From: Roridomyces roridus | Taxonomy: Eukaryota; Basidiomycota; Agaricomycetes; Agaricales; Mycenaceae | DNA: 64,000 bases | Reading direction: 5' to 3' | Assembly (NCBI GenBank): GCA_029378245.1 | Contig: JARKIF010000129.1 | Span: 31,871 to 95,870, forward strand | Part shown: piece by piece, positions 9,811 to 17,947 of the stretch | How the letters are laid out: every line of letters begins with the position of its first letter | Numbering within the stretch: the first letter of the stretch is position 1 | Translations under genes and position numbers: made by a program | The notes under the pieces: generated by a model | The model's input: only the letters and a program-made list of their open reading frames with translations | What the model was told of the DNA's origin: nothing | Database searches by the model: none

Positions 9811-11365
9811 ATGCACCGCTGTTTCGAGATTCCAGAGCTTGTAGACGAAATCGTCTCGCATATCCCGCTCCTCCTCGACCAAGACAAACCTTTTCTCGCC
9901 GTTCTTGCGCGAACCGCCCGCTTATTTCACAATTCTGCCCTCAACCATTTGTGGCAGTATCAAAGATCGCTCCGCCCCCTTCTGCTCTGCATGCCTCCCG
10001 ATCTCGTCCAAGAAGAGGTCGTGGATGGGAAACATAGTCTTGTAAGCAATTCCCTGCCGCTCCAAACCGGTCTTCTCAGACGTCTGCAGAAGTTTTTACG
10101 ACCCGTCCAGAGCTCTGATTGGGAGCGTCCCCGCCGATACGCCAGACGCGTTAGAATTTTCTCCTCCAATTCCTCCTTCAGCTCCGATGACTTCCCGTAC
10201 TCCGCAATCTGTCCTTTGCTTGACGTGGTGGACGACTGCATATTTCCAAATCTTATCAAGCTCTTCTGGGAGCATTCCTATGAGAATTTCCCTCACATCG
10301 GACTTTTCCTCAGTCCCAATATCACTGTACTCGCCATTAAATGTGACGCATCATCGTCGCTTGCCATCCTCTCCATGCTCCCCAGAAAATGCCCTTCCGT
10401 AACGCGCGTGGACATGATTCATCCACGCGACCATTCAGTCACGGAGGCCACCAGGAACCTCGTCTCAACGTTCATACCACAGTTGTGCTGCATTCAGGAC
10501 CTCCATATGCACATCTACGACATGGCTCTTTTGCAGCATATCGCTCGATTGCCATGTCTTCAGACTTTGTGTGTCCTAAGCCTACCAACGGCTCTACCGG
10601 CGTCCCGCCGTGCTGAAAAGCCTCTTTTTTCCATCCCTCCGTCTTCTTCGATGTGAAAATCCCAACCCCTTATCCATGTCGCGCCTCTTCGAGTTATGTT
10701 CGGATAACACCTTGAATGCGTTCCGCATGACAATCAGTCATGCTACCAATGTCCCCGAAGTCATCCGACAACTTCTAGCAGCACTCGTAAACTCTCAACG
10801 GTCTTCCTTGACCGAACTCTACATTCGTGTCGAGCCTGTCTGGGACCCATTTCAGATTGAAAGCGACGGCATCTACACTATCGAGTGCCTTCAACCGGCG
10901 CTTGGTTTTTCGAACCTGACGCATGTGCGTATTACTTCAAACCCTGGATTCGATTTGGACGACCTGGCTATATGCGAAATGGCGCGAGCATGGTCACAAC
11001 TACAATTCATTGGCATCAACGAATTCGATCCTGCAGCCGGGTTCCGCACGACATTCCACTCTTTACACCACCTCTCCCTTCACTGTCCAAAACTACACAC
11101 CGTCTCCATGGATTTCAAAATGGACATCATACCTGCTGTCCCAGACGTACCCTCCCCAAATCGGAGCATGTACTTCATCAATGTTTTGCAGGCTACGATT
11201 CTCGCCTCTCAGGTACACCCTGTCGCGTGCTTCCTTGCTGCGATTTTCCCGACCTTGCAATACTTGTCATCGGATGGGATGTTCAAGCATACAGATGATG
11301 ACCCCTGGAAGGAGGTCGAGTTACTCCTTCCATCTCTCGTGGGTGGATCTACCGCGAGGGAATGA
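9811..11365 (+). pseudogene. F-box-like gene, type A, frameshifted
   Basis: It is homologous throughout to the genes at 39457 and 41435. Exon 1 (9811-10041) encodes the F-box-like start CFEIPELVDEIVSHIP. A 48-nt phase-0 intron (10042-10089) is stop-free, so the frame can also be read through. Exon 2 continues with leucine-rich repeats. At about 10626-10632 one extra base in a T run (CTTTTTTCC where the intact copies have CTTTTTACA) shifts the frame, and a stop follows within about ten codons. The original frame resumes and stays open to 11365. With a single lesion this is either a young pseudogene or an assembly error. Intact relatives would act as substrate adaptors of SCF ubiquitin ligases. 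Confidence 0.8.
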
Positions 11366-11399
11366 TGCGCATTAGGGGGCCCAGGCATGGGCAACATCA

Positions 11400-11553
11400 A
11401 AATGCTTGTCGACCTCGCTCAAGTCTGTATACATCTGGCATTTCCAGAACTCGTAAAGCACAGTCTCTCGTATTTGGAACCCTCCGACAGCTGCGATTCT
11501 CACGCGGTTCTCTCGTACTTATCTTGCTCGTATCCGGAATTGGAAACCTCCAA
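11400..11553 (+). pseudogene. Relic of a type B F-box gene N-terminus
   Basis: The sequence matches the start of the gene at 43110 (a PELV-like F-box start, then LEPSD and the HAV-SYL repeat), but has lost the start codon and stops after about 50 codons. It ends where the right copy of the ~190-bp repeat begins. Confidence 0.65.
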
Positions 11554-11738
11554 ATGAATAGCAATTGATATGTTCAGTGTTTTGAAGCTGCTGTTCTGAG
11601 CGACTTACATAATTTATTGTACTATTTCTACTGTACTTGATGTTGCTTAACGAATTCCTGCGAGCTTTGAAATTTGAAGCCGGACGCGTCCTTGACGCGT
11701 TGCCATTGATTTGGCATTGTGTCGACTCCACGTGACAG
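11554..11738 (+). repeat. ~190-bp direct repeat, right copy
   Basis: A diverged copy of 9594-9784, including the last codons of the 8576-9626 gene out of context. It carries two ACGCGT sites 11 bp apart (11684 and 11695). Confidence 0.8.
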
Positions 11739-12339
11739 ACATCTCTCTCTCTTTTCGCTCCCTTCCGAGTCACCTGAAGTTCACGTTGGCCCGGCCGACC
11801 TACTCCAGCGCTGACAGCCTCTGGTGTTTTCACCTACTTAAGTCATCTGAATAACGATCTCCGAACTCACGAAGCCTCGTGTCGTGGCAAATCCTGGCGC
11901 AAGACCACGACCGAGACCCATCGAATGTATTTTCTCTTCATCTTGGGTCGCCACAACGACTAGGGGACGACGCTCAAAGGCCGCTGATTCATGAAGCGCT
12001 CAATACCAGAAACGCGGCCATTGTGTGCAACGTGCCCAGCGGCGTCGACTAGGGGCGACTAATACAAGACCGGCGCTCCACAGTGACTCGATTCCTAGTA
12101 TGTGGGTCCACACTTCCATACGAAAAGTGATATCTCAGTGTGAATTTACGCGCTCTCTGTCTGCTCCTTGTCCTCGCCTTGTCGTTTAGCTCTCGTAGAG
12201 TTTGTATGGTACCCTGGACCTCTTTCAAAATGAATTTTGAGGTGCAGCTGATCCTTGTACGACACGACCGGTATCTTCTCTTCCATTCCCCGTGTATCCA
12301 GATCTATCACAATTAATTCTCTGTGTGAATGGAGAGTCC
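11739..12339. other. Intergenic, no gene seen
   Basis: There are no frames of note on either strand between the right direct repeat and the edge of the retrotransposon. I see no target-site duplication of the element, as expected for tyrosine-recombinase integration. Confidence 0.45.
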
Positions 12340-12450
12340 CCAATCAGTCTTGAGTACACCCCGAACGAATGCACAGAGAGTTTAGTCAAAAGCGGCGCCT
12401 CCCTCGATAGAGAGATGCCCTTGAATTGCGATGCCTCGTCTGGATGGCTA
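12340..12450 (-). repeat. DIRS element repeat B2
   Basis: 111 bp, essentially identical to B1 at 12919-13029. It is the 3' terminus of the element on the minus strand. Confidence 0.9.
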
Positions 12451-12512
12451 CAGGAAGTAAAGTATGTAATATGTACTAGGGTGGGACAATACCGAATGAA
12501 AACGAAGGGTGG

Positions 12513-12918
12513 GTAGCTTGAGAACAATGGAGTGATACACAACTGGCACAGTAGGAAAGAAACCATGAGATACGACGAGAACGAACACTTGTGGTGACTT
12601 ACCTGGCACAGTGGGAGAGAAACTGGGGGTTTTCCCACCACTGGCCAGGTATATATGACTCGGAAACTTGAGGAGACTTGAATGTATTGAAAAGGAACTA
12701 AACGGAAAGTTAGTTTGACTCGACTCCGGCTTACGGCCCATGGGGCGCGGAGGAGTCGCTCACCAGCTCGGGACTCTCGCTTACGACCCGTGGGGTGGAG
12801 AGGAGCGTGCTCTCATTTACGACCTTTGAGGTAGAGAGGGTGAGACGAGGAGAAGGGTGTAGGGCGTGCGCCGAGCGTACCCGTTGATTACCCTTGTATA
12901 AACTGCGTTTAGACTCGA
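12513..12918 (-). repeat. DIRS element repeat A2
   Basis: About 405 bp, near-identical to A1 at 17417-17821 and directly abutting B1. Confidence 0.92.
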
Positions 12919-13029
12919 CCAATCAGTCTTGAGTACACCCCGAACGAATGCACAGAGAGTTTAGTCAAAAGCGGCGCCTCCCTCGATAGAGAGATGCCCT
13001 TGAATTGCGATGCCTCGTCTGGATGGCTA
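12919..13029 (-). repeat. DIRS element repeat B1
   Basis: 111 bp, identical in extent to B2. It follows the recombinase gene on the minus strand. Confidence 0.9.
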
Positions 13030-13092
13030 AATGGTATGAGAATAAGGAGGCAAGTCCGAAGAGGACGAGAGATGGGGAAGAGAGGCATGGAA

Positions 13093-14110
13093 TTAATTTG
13101 ACCGACGTCGGCTCCCAAGGAGAATTTGGAGGAAGATTGGGTTCTTCCGGATGTATATTTGGAACGTATCCGAAGACCAGCGACCGGCAGCTTGGATGAG
13201 GTGGTAAGGTGCCCCGTCTTCCGCCATGGCAGTTGCACCACCTGCCCGAAGAGATTGGCCAGCGAAATTGTTGTCTGGGATGAATTTGCGTAGTCGTGCG
13301 AGGAACCAGGATCGTGTGGGAACGATTCGAGCCGAGGTTACCCAGAGGAAGGGATGGAGGGGGAAATAGGCGTCCCGCATGAAGGTATGTGGCAAAAATT
13401 TGGACCGGATCAAGATGCTGATTCTGACGTGCGATCACCACTCGACTTCCCTCAAAGGACGAGTCGGTTTTATGGGTACGTAGCCAAAACGAGAAACCCT
13501 CTGGTATCCACTGCACGGACGCCCGCAGTGTCCATTTGGATGGGTTCCGTTTGGTGAGTGCATCAGGAGCAGTCATCTCGCCAAGCCGCATGAGCCCGTA
13601 AAAGCCTGTGAAAAGCATTGCCGCAAATAGACAGTCGTCGTAAGACGGGTTTGCTGGCATCTGGTCTATCACGGACTGGAGCTGGTTTCGGGAGAGGGGC
13701 TGTTTCCGATGAATGGGTCGACTAAGCATGCGTTTGCATCCTTTGAGGGTACGGGATACAAGCATGCTCTTTCGATTTTGCCGGACCTCTGGAAAGTAAG
13801 GCTCGAGCTCGCTGCAAATTCCCGAAAGATAGGAATCTACAGAACGTGGCTCGATATCATGGCACATGAAAACCACGAAAAGGCTGAGGGTGTCGGGTGT
13901 GGGTGTGATTTCGAAACCATGTATGTTGCAGAAATGGAGATATGCATTGAGAGCAGAGGCATAAGTTGCACGGGAAGATGAATCGAGAGCCATACCAAGA
14001 GCTACTTCTCGGGCTCGAAGCAGCTCATCGAGGGACCAAGCAGAACGATGTTGCCTGGCACGCCTCGACCGCGGAATGTGGCTCATTTTTTTAGCGCCCC
14101 CAGCGCACAT
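13093..14110 (-). pseudogene. Tyrosine recombinase of the DIRS element, one frameshift
   Basis: The N-terminal SAM-like part (SSRATYASALNAYLHFC) and the first catalytic Arg region (GLMRLGEM) read from 14110. At about 13371-13380, around GCGGGACG, the frame changes. The C-terminal catalytic part continues in the neighbouring frame to 13093 with the second Arg (GQSLRAGGAT), RWSS and the nucleophile region IYIRKNP. The start overlaps the RT stop by 28 nt. One indel separates it from an intact recombinase, which would integrate the circular DNA copy. Confidence 0.85.
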
Positions 14111-16191
14111 GGAGGGGGTGTAAACGTGGAAATTTCGAGTCCAGGGGCACTTGCATAGGCTTTGGCAAAGTTTTCCCTCGAGATTGCATCTGCGACAACA
14201 TTGTTCTCTCCGGGTATGAGAAGAACCCGAAGATCCACCCGATGATGAATTAAGAGATCTACTGCACGTTTAAGCAGCTCATTGTAGGCAGGCTTTGCAG
14301 CCAATGAGTCGAAGATCTGGAAAGTGTTCTGGTTATCGGTGTATATGGAAAGACGAACTGGTCGTGTCATAGGGGGCTTGAAATGCTGTTCCTGCGCGCA
14401 GAACCATTCAAGGGCTGCGAGGACAGTTGTTGCTTCCCAAAAGAAGATTGTATCTGTGGGAGTTTGCACTGGAACAGCAGAGTAAAAACCTAGGAGCTGC
14501 TTGGGTTCCCAGAAACCCATGCCCCGCGGACAAGCATCACATAGAATTTTTGTGTCGGCTTCCGTGACTGGGTCCCAGTCGACAGCGTGATAACTTGATA
14601 TACCGGGTAAGGATCGAACGTGTCCGACAAACCACCCTAGATCTTTGGTAACTGCTTGATTGAGGTGCACCGTTGCGTGTGCTCGCGATAATCCCGATGT
14701 TTTGACATAGACATTGGAAAGCGCTGGACGGAGCAAGGGAAAGACGTTTAACGACCACGAGACCCATCCTGACAGCTGGTGCCAATCATGAAGGGTTCGT
14801 TTGCGGCTGGGAGTGTCAATAAAGTCTTGGACAGCTTGCTCGAGATCGGTTTTTGCCGTCACCGGCATTGTGATCGACATTTCGTTGACATCAACCTCAA
14901 ACCCGATGATGGTCAGTTTTGTTCCCCACAACTGCTTTTCCTCGCTATGCGGGACACCGAGCCAGTCCCAAAATTCCAACAATTTGACCTGTTTGGTAGG
15001 CATCATCTTCCCGTATGATTTGTAGAACGACATGCGGCCTTCGACTTCCCATCCGAAGTTGTCGTCAACGTATACGAAAAGATCCGCGAGCATCTTGACG
15101 AAGATAGCTGCCCACAGGATCAAACCCATGACCGAGTTCCATAAACGCGGGGAGCCTCTGCTGCCGAACGATGATCTCCAATCCACTCGACGAACAAGCG
15201 GCCCACGGTCAATACCCTTCTCGAAGTCTTCCGAAGTTGGGTAGTTTGTGGTTACAACTTGTTTGATCTGCCAAAGGGGATGAGATGGGATTAGACGGAA
15301 TGCTCCCTTGACGTCCGACTTGAAAGCAACCAGACGCTCGTCCGGGTTGCTCCGTCGATACTTCAAAAGAGCACCAAAGAAATGATGAAGGGTGTCTAGT
15401 CTTGCTCCCTTAACTTCACGGTCATCCATCATATTGTTTTGACAGAACTTGCCCGCGCTCATGTGAGAGCAAAGTCGAAGCTTCGTCGAATTTGGTTTCG
15501 GTACTGCTAGGACTGGTGTGCTGTACATCCCGGGAAGTAGATCCGGACCAAACGAGATTGAGAAGCGCCCGAGCTCCTCTTCCTCGTAACTCTGCTCTTC
15601 TAGGAATTGTTGTTCACGAGCACTTTTGGGTAGAATTTTCGAATTATCCCACATGACAGGCCATTCTGGATTGTTTGAATGGGTGTCTGCAAACGGCCAT
15701 GCTCCCTCTTCAAGTGCCATCAAAACGGAGTCAACGAACTTTGGATTCGGGTGGTTAACCAACACAGAACGGAGATTTCCCGTGTGTATTTCCGTTCGGA
15801 CTTGGAATAGATGTGGGTTGGCCATAATCGTCTGAAACGCATCTTTGTTTTTGAATTCGATATCTGGTGGACGAGGAAGGGGATTATCGACTTCTGTGCA
15901 ATATGCAGTATGACTGGATGTGGAAGAGAATTTGTTCCAGCCAAACCCACGCATATATCTCGGGAGCGATGAGGAAGGAGATTGAACATGAAGAGGGAGG
16001 TCGATCGTCTCTGGTGGTTCACTGATAAGCCATTTGTTCCGTGAAAATGCTAGTCGACTAAAACGCGAGAACTCCGTCAGTCTGGCGGGTGGCCGAGGCT
16101 GAGCTTCGTCCCTGTCATCAGTTATCCCAGCTGGTAGCCGAGGATCACTGAGACGATTTGCATTTCTTGTCGCATTTCCGGTGGGACGCAT
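14083..16191 (-). CDS. Reverse transcriptase-RNase H of the DIRS element
   Basis: From the ATG at 16191 this gives 702 residues, but the frame is open upstream to 17178 through the whole gag overlap, so the true start is uncertain. The RT palm motif is FVYVDD near the middle, preceded by FKSDVKGAFRLIPSHP. The RNase H part has the acidic set DACPRGMGFW, FFWEATTVLAALEWF, YTDNQNTFQIF and VVADAISR. No internal stop is present, so the enzyme looks intact. It would copy element RNA into the circular intermediate used by the recombinase. Confidence 0.92.
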   Translation of the reverse strand: MRPTGNATRNANRLSDPRLPAGITDDRDEAQPRPPARLTEFSRFSRLAFSRNKWLISEPPETIDLPLHVQSPSSSLPRYMRGFGWNKFSSTSSHTAYCTEVDNPLPRPPDIEFKNKDAFQTIMANPHLFQVRTEIHTGNLRSVLVNHPNPKFVDSVLMALEEGAWPFADTHSNNPEWPVMWDNSKILPKSAREQQFLEEQSYEEEELGRFSISFGPDLLPGMYSTPVLAVPKPNSTKLRLCSHMSAGKFCQNNMMDDREVKGARLDTLHHFFGALLKYRRSNPDERLVAFKSDVKGAFRLIPSHPLWQIKQVVTTNYPTSEDFEKGIDRGPLVRRVDWRSSFGSRGSPRLWNSVMGLILWAAIFVKMLADLFVYVDDNFGWEVEGRMSFYKSYGKMMPTKQVKLLEFWDWLGVPHSEEKQLWGTKLTIIGFEVDVNEMSITMPVTAKTDLEQAVQDFIDTPSRKRTLHDWHQLSGWVSWSLNVFPLLRPALSNVYVKTSGLSRAHATVHLNQAVTKDLGWFVGHVRSLPGISSYHAVDWDPVTEADTKILCDACPRGMGFWEPKQLLGFYSAVPVQTPTDTIFFWEATTVLAALEWFCAQEQHFKPPMTRPVRLSIYTDNQNTFQIFDSLAAKPAYNELLKRAVDLLIHHRVDLRVLLIPGENNVVADAISRENFAKAYASAPGLEISTFTPPPCALGALKK

Positions 16192-17383
16192 CACGGCATT
16201 CTGAGCAGACGTGGATTCGCCTACAATCCTTGAAGGTGCACCTGTTATTGTTCCAGTTGCGACAGATTTCGACAGTTCGTCCTGGAGTCTGAACTCGATT
16301 CTTCCTCTGGGAGTTACCGGACCCTCCGTCCTTGTCAGGCTTGTAGTGGAGCATCCCTGGGATAAGGTATGCTCTCTCAAGCTGTACGAACTCGGAAGTG
16401 TCGCTGAATAGGAGTTGGCGCGTGCTCCCGATGAGGCTACGTATCGCTTTTTCGCAGTTGATGGCATTGTGGACGAGGTTGGAAGGCATGGTTGTGAATA
16501 AAGATCGAATGTATTTGGCGTACGTGATGAGCTCTTGTTGTCTATCATTAAAGACGAAAAGCATTGCTTTTTCGAAATCGTCCCAGACTTGGTTCCAGTG
16601 CACCGATGTGGTGACGGCGTGGCCGTAGAAGTCAAGGCTGACGGCATCGAAATCGACATACTCCCCTTGAACGATGCATCTCCACCCAACTTCGGTGAAT
16701 CTGGGGCAACCGAGTCTTGCCCTGGTGATCCGTACCATTTCCTTGGGATCGCGCGAGTAGTTCTCGATGACGTGGAAGACATCTCGCCTGTACTTGTCTT
16801 GGTAGCCGTGAATTTCGGCCTCTGGGTCATATCCAAACCGGGACGGATCCAAACGAGGTTTCTTGTGTTTGTGCGTCTGGTCCGTTTCCCTCGAAGAGGA
16901 ACGACTTGACCCGTCAGTAGTACTGGGGCTGCGATGCCGTTTACGTCGTCCTCGACGTTCATGACTTCTCCCGCGATGATCGCGTTCTGGTCCCTCTGGT
17001 CCACTGTCAAGGTGTGGTAATCTGTTGTTTCCGCTGCCGTTGGGGACGACAGGCGATGGATTAACCGGAGCTTCTTGATTGGTGGGCCTCGTGGCTCCCC
17101 CAAGCGCTCCAGCAAGCGAGGAGGACTGTCCCTGTGGGATTCGTCCATGGTTTTGCGCTTGGATGGCCTGCTGTTCATAATGATCGAGTTGGGTCGTGTA
17201 CGGTACGAGATCTTGTGGGTTGTAAGGGAATACGAGTTGTTGGCTCCCTTGCTGCAGTAAATAATCGAGCCACGCGTCAGAATTTTGACGGTTTAGCTTG
17301 CGAGTAGCAAAAAGATCGACGACAGATTGGAGTTGGAGTTGGAGATCTGCCACAGATTGAAAAACTCCGACTTGTCCGCTCAT
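16145..17383 (-). CDS. Gag-like protein of the DIRS element
   Basis: 412 residues from the ATG at 17383. The same frame extends back into repeat A1 to 17644, where a GT-AG pair may act as a leader intron. The middle is rich in Arg/Ser/His (RRGRRKRHRS). The C-terminus has a C-x7-C-x4-C-x3-H finger (CRNWNNNRCTFKDCRRIH) followed by more Cys/His, typical of fungal DIRS gag proteins, which bind element RNA. Confidence 0.8.
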   Translation of the reverse strand: MSGQVGVFQSVADLQLQLQSVVDLFATRKLNRQNSDAWLDYLLQQGSQQLVFPYNPQDLVPYTTQLDHYEQQAIQAQNHGRIPQGQSSSLAGALGGATRPTNQEAPVNPSPVVPNGSGNNRLPHLDSGPEGPERDHRGRSHERRGRRKRHRSPSTTDGSSRSSSRETDQTHKHKKPRLDPSRFGYDPEAEIHGYQDKYRRDVFHVIENYSRDPKEMVRITRARLGCPRFTEVGWRCIVQGEYVDFDAVSLDFYGHAVTTSVHWNQVWDDFEKAMLFVFNDRQQELITYAKYIRSLFTTMPSNLVHNAINCEKAIRSLIGSTRQLLFSDTSEFVQLERAYLIPGMLHYKPDKDGGSGNSQRKNRVQTPGRTVEICRNWNNNRCTFKDCRRIHVCSECRDASHRKCDKKCKSSQ

Positions 17384-17416
17384 GAGACGGAAGATGGAAT
17401 TTTTAAATTCAAATAG

Positions 17417-17821
17417 TAGCTTGAGAACAATGGAGTGATACACAACTGGCACAGTAGGAAAGAAACCATGAGATACGACGAGAACGAACACTTGTGGTGA
17501 CTTACCTGGCACAGTGGGAGAGAAACTGGGGGTTTTCCCACCACTGGCCAGGTATATATGACTCGGAAACTTGAGGAGACTTGAATGTATTGAAAAGGAA
17601 CTAAACGGAAAGTTAGTTTGACTCGACTCCGGCTTACGGCCCATGGGGCGCGGAGGAGTCGCTCACCAGCTCGGGACTCTCGCTTACGACCCGTGGGGTG
17701 GAGAGGAGCGTGCTCTCATTTACGACCTTTGAGGTAGAGAGGGTGAGACGAGGAGAAGGGTGTAGGGCGTGCGCCGAGCGTACCCGTTGATTACCCTTGT
17801 ATAAACTGCGTTTAGACTCGA
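17417..17821 (-). repeat. DIRS element repeat A1
   Basis: The 5' terminal repeat of the element on the minus strand, near-identical to A2. It probably holds the promoter and the gag leader. Confidence 0.92.
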
Positions 17822-17947
17822 TGAAAGGTGATTGTAAGCTGTGAAATGCAAGTCAGCCCTCGGATCTGGTCCGTGCGTAATTAGCGCTCGAGGTCCGCTT
17901 TATCTCCTGCGCGGGATTCGTAACCTGCTTTGTTCATTTGCCCCACC

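Larger units (their letters stand above)
12340..17821 (-). mobile_element. DIRS-order retrotransposon (Ngaro/PAT-like), nearly complete
   Basis: Read on the minus strand the order is A1 (17821-17417), gag, RT-RNase H, tyrosine recombinase, B1 (13029-12919), A2 (12918-12513), a 62-nt unique stretch, then B2 (12450-12340). This split-direct-repeat layout is diagnostic of PAT/Ngaro-type DIRS elements, which integrate by a tyrosine recombinase rather than a DDE integrase. Total length is about 5.5 kb. Only the recombinase frame appears broken, and the repeat copies are close to identical, so the insertion is young. No methyltransferase or hydrolase domain is present. Confidence 0.92.

Noticed and set aside
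12225..12741. Minus-strand frames inside repeat A2 as separate genes
   Set aside because: They are the repeat copy of the gag leader frame from A1, not independent genes.
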